A stretch of 64,000 bases of DNA from the NCBI GenBank assembly GCA_049602155.1, contig JBMYRH010000004.1, forward strand, positions 186,001 through 250,000. The letters are read 5' to 3'. This document shows, piece after piece, positions 1-8,591 of this stretch. Under the pieces are notes generated by a model that saw only the letters and a program-made list of their open reading frames with translations, searched no databases and was not told the DNA's origin. The stretch's first letter is position 1. Every line of letters starts with the position of its first letter. The position numbers and the translations under genes were made by a program. The DNA comes from JBMYRH01 sp049602155 (GTDB lineage Bacteria > Myxococcota_A > UBA9042 > PHBI01 > JBMYRH01).

Positions 1-1
1 G

Positions 2-1267
2 ATTGCGCGGCGCTTCCCTGAGGCAGTCGCTGCGTACGAGTCGACCATCAAGCGCTATCCAAAGACAGACGTCGCAGTGGAAGCTCAGTTCGCGATTGGC
101 GCCCTCTACGAGAGCCAAACCGAGTTCGCGAAGGCCGCTGAGACCTTCATCAAGATGCAGAAGTTCAAGACCCACGACGAGGCCGCAGACGCGATTCGAA
201 ATGCGGGCTTGATCTACGAGGCCCTTGAACAATACCGAAAAGCGCACGACACGTTCGTGCTCTATCTTAAGCTCTTCAAGGACGCCGAGGACGCTGCAGT
301 CGTCGCATTCCACAGCGGCGAGGTGCTCGAGAAAGAGGCCATCGCAGCCATCGGCAACATCAACCTCCCAACGCGCAAGGGCTGCAACAGCTGCACATGC
401 ATGGCTGAGGCCGGCGTGGACGAAGCAGGCATCACGAACTGCACCAAGGGCTTCACCGACGCTGCCAAGGTCTACGCCAAGGTCGGCAAAAAGCACGGCC
501 GTAAGGATAAGCAGTATGCGATCCGCGCCCTCGCTGCATCCGGGGTCGCGCTGAAGAAGGCGGACAAAGAGAAGAACCGCAAAAAGGTGACCAAGCTCCT
601 CGCCAAGGCGCTCAAAGCCTACGAGAAGTTACAGCCTAAGGTCGCCAGTACGAAGCCTGTCCCGACCGTCAAGATCGAGGACTCCACCAAGGTGTACGCG
701 GCTCTCGCAGCGCTGGAACTCGCAGAGTACCTCTACGACGACTACAACGGCATGACCATCCGAGCGCTGAGCAAGCGTGGGAAGTTCGATGTCCGGTTGC
801 TCAAGAAGACCCTAGTCGCCAAGGCTGAGGCGCTCGGCGACGCTGAGAAGGGCTTTGATGCGGTGCTGTCGTTCCAAGAGCCTGGCATGGCCGCCGCGGC
901 GGCATTCCGCTTAGGCCAGCTCCTCTATGAGTTCGCAGAGTCCCTCTTTAATGCCCCGGTTCCGCCAGAGATCGCCGACAATGAAGAGATGGTCGACGAG
1001 TACAGGTACCAGCTAGAAGAGGTCGCAGCGCCGATCCAGGAGAAGGCCCTCAAGGCATTCACCCTGGCGCTCAAGCAAGCTCTGGATAAGGGCGTCTACA
1101 ACAACTGGTCACGCCGCAGCGCTGAGTACGCAGCAAAGGTCAACCAAGAAGAGTTCCCGCTCTCCACCTTTGGCGTGACCCCGAACAAGACAAAGGACAC
1201 CCTGCGGTCGACGAGCTTCATCAGCATCGTCCGACGTGGTGATGTCGTCGTCGACTTCAACGAATAG
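2..1267 (+). CDS. TPR-repeat protein, 5' end missing
   Basis: The reading frame is open from base 2, so the N-terminus lies outside the window; 421 residues are visible. The first visible residues (FPEAVAAYESTIKRYP) are a TPR helix pair, and similar pairs continue, for example around FAKAAETFIKMQKF and YRKAHDTFVLYLKLF. A Cys cluster (CNSCTC, then a later Cys) interrupts the repeats about 110 to 130 residues in. The C-terminal part is Lys/Ala-rich and helical. The stop lies 10 bases before the TPR lipoprotein that follows, and the two probably share a transcript. TPR arrays act as protein-binding scaffolds; the partner is unknown. A large TPR protein, a TPR lipoprotein and a small exported protein in this order loosely recall the myxobacterial gliding (glt) cluster, but that is inference only. 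Confidence 0.85.
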   Translation: MARRFPEAVAAYESTIKRYPKTDVAVEAQFAIGALYESQTEFAKAAETFIKMQKFKTHDEAADAIRNAGLIYEALEQYRKAHDTFVLYLKLFKDAEDAAVVAFHSGEVLEKEAIAAIGNINLPTRKGCNSCTCMAEAGVDEAGITNCTKGFTDAAKVYAKVGKKHGRKDKQYAIRALAASGVALKKADKEKNRKKVTKLLAKALKAYEKLQPKVASTKPVPTVKIEDSTKVYAALAALELAEYLYDDYNGMTIRALSKRGKFDVRLLKKTLVAKAEALGDAEKGFDAVLSFQEPGMAAAAAFRLGQLLYEFAESLFNAPVPPEIADNEEMVDEYRYQLEEVAAPIQEKALKAFTLALKQALDKGVYNNWSRRSAEYAAKVNQEEFPLSTFGVTPNKTKDTLRSTSFISIVRRGDVVVDFNE

Positions 1268-1277
1268 GAGTAAGTCC

Positions 1278-2735
1278 ATGCGTTTGAACACACTCCTCGT
1301 AATTGGACTCGCCACCATGCTCAGTGCATGCGGCGGTACCACTCAAGTGACCCGGACCGGCGGTGGCAGCGCCGGTGACACCGCCGCAGTGTCGTCTGCC
1401 AAGGCGAAAGCGAAAGCCAAGGCGAAAGCCAAGGCCAACGCAGAGGCGAAGCGAAAGGGTCAGCTCACCGATGATGACTTCCAGGTCCGCAAGATCGACG
1501 AGGTCAAGGCCCCCACTTGGCTCCCAGGTGTCGAGCGGAAGGCCCAAGAGGCCTTCGGTGACGGGACGAAGGCTGCCCTGGAGTCTCCCCCTCGTTACAC
1601 TGAGGCGGCCAGTAAGTTTGAAGAGGCTATCCGCCTCGATCCGAAGTTCATGGAGGCTTACTTCAACCTCGGTATGACCTTCGAGCGGCAGGGCAAACGT
1701 GATGCTGCGTTTGACGTTTATCAGACCGCGCTTGAGGAGAACCCCGATGACGCCTCCGCGGCTGCCTACGTCGCCAAGCTCTACTTAGGTAAAGCGCGAA
1801 GCGCGAGCCTCCAGGGACGAGAGGGTGAGAAGCAGGAATTCCTCACCAAGACGAAGAGCTTGTTGGACGCCCTCATCGCCAAAGCACCTCGCAATGAGGC
1901 TGTGAACAACGCGATGGCGCTCTACTGGCTCTTCATGGGCGACCTAGAGACCGCCGAACGCTATGTCAAAGAGGTCTTGTATCAGGAGCCGACGAACATT
2001 ACGGCGCTGAACACGCGTGGGCTGCTCAACCTGCAGCGCGGTGAGTACCTCATCGCAGAGTGGATTTTCCTCCGCAAGGTGCTCGAGCGAGACAAGAACT
2101 CGACAGAGGCGCTCACCAACCTCGGCTACACCTACATCAAGCTCGGGAAGCGCCCGTTGGCCATGAGGTACTTCAACAAAGCGCTCGCTCAAGACTCGTC
2201 CAACATGGATGTGCGCATGAACATCGCAGCCATGCTCCTAGAGCACTTGAACTACAAAGAAGCTTACGGTCACTACACCAAGGTCCGTGAGGCCGAGCCC
2301 CGTAACCTTGAGGCCCACGAAGGTCAATGTGACGCTCAGTACGGAATGGGCGGAGGTGCCGAGGACAAGAAAGCGCAATTCCAGAGCGCTATCGACTGCT
2401 ACGTCTCCTTCATCAACGCACAGCCTGAGCGCGCCGATCTCTACATGCGCATCGCGAACACCTACCAGCAGCAGATGCAGGACCTAGATAACGCGGTGAA
2501 GTACATGGAGATCTATGCGGCGAATGGGAACCTCACCGACGAGGAGAAGACCAAGGTCGCCAACAACGTGAAGGTTCTCAAAGACATCATCGCGAACGGC
2601 GGCTTGAAGGCGATGGCCGCGCCAGCTGAGGGCGATCCATTCGCCGAAGGTGGTGACGGCAACGACGGCTTTGAGTCCATGGACGGTGGTGACGATGGCT
2701 TTGAGCCTATGGACGACGACGGCGGAGACGAGTAA
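1278..2735 (+). CDS. TPR-repeat lipoprotein
   Basis: 485 residues. The N-terminus (MRLNTLLVIGLATMLSACGG) is a lipoprotein signal with lipobox LSAC, so the mature protein is a lipid-anchored envelope protein. The ATG at 1278 is chosen over an upstream in-frame start because AGGAG (1266-1270) precedes it at proper spacing and the signal begins there. After the signal come an alternating Ala-Lys linker (about residues 35-55), TPR units over about residues 110-400, and an acidic Asp/Gly-rich tail (about 455-485). TPR motifs include AYFNLGMTFERQGKRDAAF and ALTNLGYTYIKLGKRPLAM. It is likely a periplasmic scaffold. Myxobacterial AglT/GltE is also a TPR lipoprotein, but orthology cannot be shown from sequence alone. 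Confidence 0.88.
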   Translation: MRLNTLLVIGLATMLSACGGTTQVTRTGGGSAGDTAAVSSAKAKAKAKAKAKANAEAKRKGQLTDDDFQVRKIDEVKAPTWLPGVERKAQEAFGDGTKAALESPPRYTEAASKFEEAIRLDPKFMEAYFNLGMTFERQGKRDAAFDVYQTALEENPDDASAAAYVAKLYLGKARSASLQGREGEKQEFLTKTKSLLDALIAKAPRNEAVNNAMALYWLFMGDLETAERYVKEVLYQEPTNITALNTRGLLNLQRGEYLIAEWIFLRKVLERDKNSTEALTNLGYTYIKLGKRPLAMRYFNKALAQDSSNMDVRMNIAAMLLEHLNYKEAYGHYTKVREAEPRNLEAHEGQCDAQYGMGGGAEDKKAQFQSAIDCYVSFINAQPERADLYMRIANTYQQQMQDLDNAVKYMEIYAANGNLTDEEKTKVANNVKVLKDIIANGGLKAMAAPAEGDPFAEGGDGNDGFESMDGGDDGFEPMDDDGGDE

Positions 2736-2813
2736 ACCTCACGCCGCGAGAGGCCCCGTTCTTGACCGAACGGTCCGCTTTACGGCACCAATAGAGAGCA
2801 GAAGGAGTGACGG

Positions 2814-3062
2814 ATGAAGAAGTTGTTAGCGAGCTTGATGGTGACAGGGGCGATTCTTTCGTTTAGCGCGACCGCGTGGTCGGCCGAGCCGAAGGCCAAG
2901 TTCTATGACTTCTCAGACCAGCTCATCGACGGTGAAATCAAGAAGCCGACGACGCTCTACACAGATTCACGCACACAGGTGAAGTTCGACCGTCTTCTGA
3001 AGCTCAAGAAGAGCTTCATGAAGAGCCTACTTTTGACCGCGAAGGAGCGCGTCTTTAAGTAG
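2814..3062 (+). CDS. small exported protein of unknown function
   Basis: 82 residues. A classic Sec signal (Lys-Lys, hydrophobic stretch, cleavage near WSA-EP) is followed by a basic, helical mature part of about 58 residues rich in Lys. A good ribosome site (GAAGGAG) sits upstream of ATG 2814. It is the last gene before an intrinsic terminator and follows the TPR lipoprotein by 78 bases, so it is probably the third member of one operon and may be a small periplasmic partner of the two TPR proteins. No family is recognised. Confidence 0.8.
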   Translation: MKKLLASLMVTGAILSFSATAWSAEPKAKFYDFSDQLIDGEIKKPTTLYTDSRTQVKFDRLLKLKKSFMKSLLLTAKERVFK

Positions 3063-3086
3063 GCAAGCACGTGCTACGTCATCATA

Positions 3087-3112
3087 AGGCCCCTTTTGGG
3101 GTCTTTTTTTTT
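3087..3112 (+). terminator. intrinsic terminator of the TPR operon
   Basis: A 7-bp stem (AGGCCCC / GGGGTCT, one G-T pair) with a TTTT loop is followed directly by a run of T. It lies 24 bases after the stop of the small exported protein. Confidence 0.9.
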
Positions 3113-3173
3113 GATAGCTCCTCTTGCTCTTAGCCCCCAGCCAAACAGCCCCCTTGCCGCGCGACCTCAAAAG

Positions 3174-3220
3174 TTGACCCGGCGGCACGACACTGCCAAA
3201 GTACTGAACAACCGTTCCGG
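3174..3220 (+). promoter_or_regulatory. candidate promoter with LexA-like SOS box before mrfAB
   Basis: CTGAACAACCGTTCCGG (3204-3220) holds GAAC-N4-GTTC and agrees at 15 of 17 positions with the Myxococcus xanthus LexA consensus as I recall it (CTRHAMRYBYGTTCAGS). A -35-like TTGACC lies at 3174-3179; with a 17-18 base spacer the -10 would fall at about 3197-3203 (weak), so the box would overlap the transcription start. An outer inverted repeat ACTGAACA/TGTTCAGT spans 3203-3235. It lies 34 bases before a DNA-repair operon. The promoter elements are weaker evidence than the box. Confidence 0.55.
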
Positions 3221-3254
3221 GTCCTTCTGTTCAGTCTGTAGGTAGGGTGTCCAA

Positions 3255-5609
3255 ATGGCATTGAAGCTCGTCACACGACGTAAACTCGAGGATGTGATTG
3301 AGACGCTCACGAAGGGCGAGAGACATGGGCAAGATGTCACCGGTCACTTCGTGGAGCCGGCTCGGAGCGCGCAAACCGCTCACTTCCCCGAAGATCTCCA
3401 CCCTTCCCTTCTCTCAGCGCTCAACGCGCGTGGGATTCACACGCCCTACGTGCATCAAGCACGCGCCATTGATGCCATTCGAGCCGGCCGGCATGTCACT
3501 CTGACAACCCCCACGGCCTCCGGGAAGACGCTCTGCTACAACGTGCCTGTCCTAGAACGGCTCCTTGAGAACAGACAGGCCCGCGCGCTCTACCTCTTCC
3601 CGACGAAGGCCCTCGCACAAGACCAATACGCAGGACTACATCGTCTCATTGAGGCCTCCGGCGTCGACATCGGTACACACGTCTTCGATGGCGACACGCC
3701 TCCCGATGCACGTCGGGCGGTACGCGATCATGGTCGTGTAGTGCTCACCAATCCAGACATGCTCCACTCAGGTATCCTGCCGCACCACACACGGTGGCTG
3801 AAGCTCTTCGAACACCTTGAGTATGTCGTCATTGATGAACTGCACACCTACCGAGGCGTCTTCGGGAGTCACTTCGCTCACGTATTGCGACGCCTCCGAC
3901 GCATCTGTCAATTCCACGGTTCGGACCCGGTCTTTGTTTGCTGTTCAGCGACCGTGGCCAACCCTCTAGAGTTGACGCGGACCCTTACCGGCCTCAAGGA
4001 CTTTGAGCTCATCACTGAGAGCGGGGCGCCTACAGGAGAGCACCACCTCGTCTGCTACAACCCGCCGGTCGTCAACGCCCAGCTCGGTATTCGTGCTGGA
4101 GTCATACGAAGCGCCCATCGAATCGCTGAGATGCTCCTCGAGGCTGACGTCTCTACCATCGTGTTCGCCGGCAGCCGCCTCCACGTCGAGATCTTGCTGA
4201 AGTACATTCGTGAGTCTGCGGTTCGGATGCGCCGCGCGCCCGATATTATTCAGGGCTATCGAGGGGGGTATTTACCCCTCAAACGACGACGCATTGAGGC
4301 TGGCCTTCGCGCTGGCTCTATCAAGATCGTGGTCGCAACCAACGCCCTAGAGTTAGGGCTCGACATCGGAAGTCTTGAGGCCTGCGTGGTGGCGGGCTAC
4401 CCGGGCTCCATCGCGAGCCTTCGACAACAAAGTGGGCGTGCCGGTCGTCGGGCCGGACGCTCGCTCACAGTCTACATCGCACGCTCAGCGCCGGTGGATC
4501 AGTACCTCGTGACCCACCCAAACACGATCGTAGACGCCCCCGTCGAGCACGCTCGGGCGAACCCAGAGAACCTCTTTGTCTTGGTCGATCACGCAAAATG
4601 CGCGGCCTTCGAGCTGCCCTTCAATGATGGCGAGACCTACGCCGACTTGTCCGGCGAGGACACCGATGAAGTGCTCACCTACCTCTCAAGTCATGGTGTC
4701 GTGAACGCGAGTGGTGGCCGATACCACTGGACCGAGCGCGCCTTTCCCGCACATCGAGTCAACTTGCGGGGCATTCACGAAGAGAATTTCGTCGTGATCG
4801 ACCTCGTCAATGAGCGCGTCCTTGCTGAGGTGGACTTCTATGCGGCCCACACCACGCTACATGAGCACGCCATCTATCATGTCGACGCCTTTCAGTATCA
4901 GGTTGAACGGCTTGATTACGATGATCACAAGGCATTCGTCCGAAAGGTCGAGCCGGACTACTACACCACTGCGCTGACACATACCCGCGTCGACGTGCTG
5001 GATGAAGAAGAGGTTTCCAGTCCCCCCCCAAGCCGTATCGTCGCCTCTACCGGAGAGGTACTGGTCAGTCGAAAGGTCGTAGGCTTCAAGAAGGTTCGCT
5101 TTAGGACCAACGAGAACGTCGGCTACGGTGACGTCAACCTCCCGGCTATCGAGATGCACACGACGGCCTGTTGGTTAACTGTCCCCCAGCCGATCCTTGC
5201 AGCCATTGGGGATCATTCCTTGGAGGCGCTCTCAGGGGTCATCCATGCGCTGCACGTCGCCTCTACCCTGCTCTTGATGTGCGCAGAGCGTGATATCGGA
5301 CGTGCGATTGGAGATCGCAGCACAGGGCTCTTCTTGCCTCCTCCTGGGGGGGGAGAGTCGACTACGACAGAGACGTTCACACCAACACTCTTCCTCTACG
5401 ACAGCGTGCCTGGCGGGGTGGGTTTGGCGGAAGAGATCCGTCGCCAATTGCCAGAGCTTCTGGACCGCAGCAAGAGCCTCATCGCCAAGTGTCGATGTGA
5501 CGCAACAGGGTGCCCCGCGTGTCTTGGTGCCATGCCTGCCTACGATGGTCATGCGCGTAATGCGACCCTCAAGCTCTTAGAGGCCATCTCCGCCGGACTT
5601 CCAGAGTGA
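3255..5609 (+). CDS. mrfA: MrfA-type DNA-repair helicase (DEAD/DEAH family, DUF1998)
   Basis: 784 residues. Superfamily 2 helicase motifs are in order: Walker A TPTASGKT (85-92), motif II DELH (194-197), motif III SAT (231-233) and motif VI QSGRAGRR (392-399). The C-terminal part matches the DUF1998/MrfA region and ends with a Cys cluster C746-x-C748-x4-C753-xx-C756, which is a zinc site in Bacillus subtilis MrfA. That protein is a 3'-5' helicase that works with the nuclease MrfB in repair of mitomycin damage. The next gene is a MrfB-like nuclease and overlaps this one by four bases (GTGA), so the pair is translationally coupled. A LexA-like box upstream suggests induction by DNA damage. Confidence 0.9.
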   Translation: MALKLVTRRKLEDVIETLTKGERHGQDVTGHFVEPARSAQTAHFPEDLHPSLLSALNARGIHTPYVHQARAIDAIRAGRHVTLTTPTASGKTLCYNVPVLERLLENRQARALYLFPTKALAQDQYAGLHRLIEASGVDIGTHVFDGDTPPDARRAVRDHGRVVLTNPDMLHSGILPHHTRWLKLFEHLEYVVIDELHTYRGVFGSHFAHVLRRLRRICQFHGSDPVFVCCSATVANPLELTRTLTGLKDFELITESGAPTGEHHLVCYNPPVVNAQLGIRAGVIRSAHRIAEMLLEADVSTIVFAGSRLHVEILLKYIRESAVRMRRAPDIIQGYRGGYLPLKRRRIEAGLRAGSIKIVVATNALELGLDIGSLEACVVAGYPGSIASLRQQSGRAGRRAGRSLTVYIARSAPVDQYLVTHPNTIVDAPVEHARANPENLFVLVDHAKCAAFELPFNDGETYADLSGEDTDEVLTYLSSHGVVNASGGRYHWTERAFPAHRVNLRGIHEENFVVIDLVNERVLAEVDFYAAHTTLHEHAIYHVDAFQYQVERLDYDDHKAFVRKVEPDYYTTALTHTRVDVLDEEEVSSPPPSRIVASTGEVLVSRKVVGFKKVRFRTNENVGYGDVNLPAIEMHTTACWLTVPQPILAAIGDHSLEALSGVIHALHVASTLLLMCAERDIGRAIGDRSTGLFLPPPGGGESTTTETFTPTLFLYDSVPGGVGLAEEIRRQLPELLDRSKSLIAKCRCDATGCPACLGAMPAYDGHARNATLKLLEAISAGLPE

Positions 5610-6889
5610 AGGGGCTCGGCGTACGACTCCGACGAGCCGTCGGGGCACCGACGGCTGCAGCGACGCCGTCTAGTGAGATACGGGAGCACCTCACTCGGGT
5701 CACAGCCGCCCAGCGGCGCCGCGCCGAAGGCAAGGACGGTTTCGTTGACCTAGAGTCCGCCTGTGGCGGGGCGGCAGTTGAGACACCGTATGGCCCTATA
5801 TGGGTCATCAGCCATCACCTCGCGCTCGACACTCGGCACGGAGATCGTTCCCTCGGTGGCTTCTTTACACGATCTCTGGAAGACGCACAGCGACTCACTG
5901 GGGACCCCCGCCTGGGCCCTATGTGCCCTGAGGATGCATGCTTTCTCGATATCGAGGCCACTGGGCTTGAGCACGGCGCAGGCACCATGGCCTTCTTGGT
6001 GGGGGTCGCGTTTCGAGAGGGTGATGTCCTCGTCACACGGCAGTACCTGCTGAGGGAGCCCAGTGAGGAGCGCGCGCTCCTGCACTGCCTCCTTCAAGAC
6101 CTCGACGCTCATCCAATGTTGGTGACCTTTAACGGCAAAAGCTACGACCTGAGCGTGCTTGAGAGTCGGATGGTCATCTGCCGATTTCTCGACAAGAGCG
6201 CGTGTCGACTCAAGTTACGACCACATCTTGATCTCCTTCATCTCTCTCGAAACCTGCATCGAGGGCGATGGAGTGACACCCGCCTTGGCACCCTGGAGAA
6301 CCAACTCCTTGGCTTCTATCGCACCGACGATCTGCCAGGCGCTTTGGTCCCAAGTGCCTGGTTTCACTTCTTGCGCACGGCAGACGCCACAGCCTTAGGG
6401 CAAGCCGTCACGCATAACTTGCACGACGTCTGGTCGATGGTGGTCCTCGCTGACCACTTACTCGAGACCGCACACCCCTCACACACAGCGGAGACACTGC
6501 CTCCGCGAGTCTGTGCGAACCTTGGCCATCTCCTGCTGCGTCGACGCGAGTTTCAAGGCGCCGTCGAGACCCTCGCTCCCTTTGTGACCATGAGCCAGGT
6601 CGAGGACAGCGTCAGACAGCATGCCCTTGACACCCTCGCCAACGCAGCGCGACGCAGTCACCACACACGGATGGAGCTCACCGCCCTGCAGCAACTGCAT
6701 AGCCTCTGCCCGACAGATGCAGAGACGCTCACACGACTGGCTATCGCGTTCGAGCGACGGGCGAAGGATATCCCCTCTGCACTCCACGCCGCGTTAGAGC
6801 TTCATCGTCTGTCCCCAGAGCCCCATTCACTCCGTCGTGTTCGTCGCCTTGAAGCCAAGCTCGGCCGATCACGCTCGGTCGCCTGTTGA
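5606..6889 (+). CDS. mrfB: MrfB-type DEDD exonuclease with TPR-like tail
   Basis: 427 residues, GTG start inside the mrfA stop (GTGA). The central part is the RNase H-like fold of B. subtilis MrfB/YprB: D115 and E117 in LDIEATGL, D181 in FNGKSYD, and a further Asp in NLHDVW (D274), giving a plausible DEDD metal set. D209 in HLDLLHL is a further conserved acidic position. After about residue 295 the protein is helical with TPR-like repeats (NLGHLLLRRREFQGAVETL), as in YprB. It should digest DNA around lesions with MrfA supplying helicase activity. Adjacency and overlap with mrfA strongly support this over a generic RNase H-like assignment. Confidence 0.85.
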   Translation: MKGLGVRLRRAVGAPTAAATPSSEIREHLTRVTAAQRRRAEGKDGFVDLESACGGAAVETPYGPIWVISHHLALDTRHGDRSLGGFFTRSLEDAQRLTGDPRLGPMCPEDACFLDIEATGLEHGAGTMAFLVGVAFREGDVLVTRQYLLREPSEERALLHCLLQDLDAHPMLVTFNGKSYDLSVLESRMVICRFLDKSACRLKLRPHLDLLHLSRNLHRGRWSDTRLGTLENQLLGFYRTDDLPGALVPSAWFHFLRTADATALGQAVTHNLHDVWSMVVLADHLLETAHPSHTAETLPPRVCANLGHLLLRRREFQGAVETLAPFVTMSQVEDSVRQHALDTLANAARRSHHTRMELTALQQLHSLCPTDAETLTRLAIAFERRAKDIPSALHAALELHRLSPEPHSLRRVRRLEAKLGRSRSVAC

Positions 6890-6922
6890 CGCCTGGGTCG
6901 GGCGGCGTCATCGTCGTCAACC

Positions 6923-8515
6923 ATGAGCACCACGTCATCATCACCACGCATTCTGGCGCTCCACGCTGCAGACCGTGGCCCGTCGCTTACACTCTCTCGC
7001 GTCATCGGCGTGCTCAGTGCGCAGGGCGTCCAGGTCGACGCTGTCGCCCTCCCGATATCACGTGGTGCCGCTCTCAATGCAGCGCCTCCGACCCTCGCCG
7101 AGCTCAAAGCCGGCCTTCACTCCCTGGCTGAGAGCGTCGGCGCTGCATTACGTGGCGAAGATGGTCAGTCAACCACAGAACACTTGGCTTTAGAGCAGGC
7201 GCTGAGCGTCGTGACAGGTCCGGTCGATGCCGTGCTCGTGACAGACGCTCACATCGCACAGCACCTCTTTCCGCTCGCCGCGGCGAAGTGGCCAAAGGCC
7301 TTACGCATCGGCTTAGAGGGTGACTTCCATGTCAGCGCTGCCTGGGCGCGCGCCGACATGGACCTCCTTATCACTCCGCACCCAACACTCGGTGCTGAGC
7401 TCCCGGCGATCAGAGACGGGCGAGCACGCCTGTATGCCGGTGGACCAGTGGTTCCTTTGGAGGGACCGACGCGCCGCTTGGGCGACGACATACCAAACGT
7501 CGTAATGAGTGTGAGTCGCCTTGACCCCTCCGAGGTCGACCCGCTGCTCTTCCAACTCTCTCTGACCGATTCAGAGCGTTACCATTTATTATTTCTGCCG
7601 AGTGGTCGTCCGAGCGTCGACGATCTCGTCCGGGACCGCGCAGCGGGCTATGGGCTCTCAGGGAAGAGGCCCCGCGCGGGCTGCGATCCGGAGCCTTGGA
7701 TTCGCGGAGCTGAGCTTCTGATCGGGCGCCCCTCCCCTGCCGAATCCGCCGCCGCCGCTGTGGCTTCGGTGCCCCAGGTCCTCTTCACCACGCAAGGCGA
7801 GCTCTCTGGCGGTGACGCCTTCCTTGTCCAACACGGGCTAGCGCTTCACGCAGCCACAGCCCTCACTGTCGCTGTGCAAGTCGAACAAGCGTTACCGGAT
7901 GGCGATGGTCGGGCAGCCCTTATAGATGCTCTTGAGCGCTTCGAGACCGATGGGGCCACCGGCGCCGCGGGGTGCGTGCTGCGTGGTTTACGTGACGGTC
8001 GTACTGCACCTACGCCCCCCATGACGTCCATCTCTGCGGTCGATGACGAGCTTGAGGATATCGGTCAGGTCGCCGCTCCTCAGCGGCAAAGCCCACTCGA
8101 CGAACGCTCGCGTAGGGCCTACCTGAAGGAGATTATCCTCCAGCAGCGTGACCTGAAGAGGCAGCTCGACCGAGCGCGCAGCGGGGTCGACACCTGGAGT
8201 CACCGACGACGGCTTGCTCAAAGCGCTGGAGACAGTCGCCTCGAGCAAGAAGCTAAGATGCGCGTCGAGGGTATCCAGAAGGTGATGAACCGCCTCGTCG
8301 CACAGGAACGAGCCGCTCAGGCGCTGAGAGAGAAGTTCGCGAGCGGTCGCAGTCTCTCTGCCAGTGACCGCTCTACTGCTGCGCAACTCATGAGTTCAGA
8401 GGCCACAGCGACCATCAATAGACTGAGCCGTGCCGCGGAGCGAGGCGCCTTCGAGCGCCTCGAGATCGAGGATGCGCTCGATAAACTCAAGCGTCGCATG
8501 GGTGAGGACGACTAG
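6923..8515 (+). CDS. GT-B-like protein with C-terminal coiled coil, unknown function
   Basis: 530 residues. Residues about 1-370 look like a GT-B Rossmann pair as in glycosyltransferases or nucleotide-sugar epimerases (N-terminal ILALHAADRGPSLTLSRVIGVL; a C-terminal lobe with GAELLIGRPSPAESAAAA, where glycosyltransferases bind nucleotide sugar). I could not confirm catalytic residues. Residues about 390-530 are charged, strongly helical and probably coiled coil. There is no signal peptide or membrane segment, so it is cytoplasmic. It starts 33 bases after mrfB with a poor ribosome site. It may act in envelope glycan synthesis with the flippase-like protein downstream, but that is inference. 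Confidence 0.6.
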   Translation: MSTTSSSPRILALHAADRGPSLTLSRVIGVLSAQGVQVDAVALPISRGAALNAAPPTLAELKAGLHSLAESVGAALRGEDGQSTTEHLALEQALSVVTGPVDAVLVTDAHIAQHLFPLAAAKWPKALRIGLEGDFHVSAAWARADMDLLITPHPTLGAELPAIRDGRARLYAGGPVVPLEGPTRRLGDDIPNVVMSVSRLDPSEVDPLLFQLSLTDSERYHLLFLPSGRPSVDDLVRDRAAGYGLSGKRPRAGCDPEPWIRGAELLIGRPSPAESAAAAVASVPQVLFTTQGELSGGDAFLVQHGLALHAATALTVAVQVEQALPDGDGRAALIDALERFETDGATGAAGCVLRGLRDGRTAPTPPMTSISAVDDELEDIGQVAAPQRQSPLDERSRRAYLKEIILQQRDLKRQLDRARSGVDTWSHRRRLAQSAGDSRLEQEAKMRVEGIQKVMNRLVAQERAAQALREKFASGRSLSASDRSTAAQLMSSEATATINRLSRAAERGAFERLEIEDALDKLKRRMGEDD

Positions 8516-8591
8516 CCGCCTTGACTTCGCGGCCCGCAGATCGTTAGCGTGCGACCCGCTCTAGCCCCTGTAGGCTAGGGGTCGAGGGTAC

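Noticed and set aside
8561..8578. Inverted repeat CTAGCC/GGCTAG before the flippase gene
   Set aside because: Short, no T tract, so not a terminator; no known operator match.
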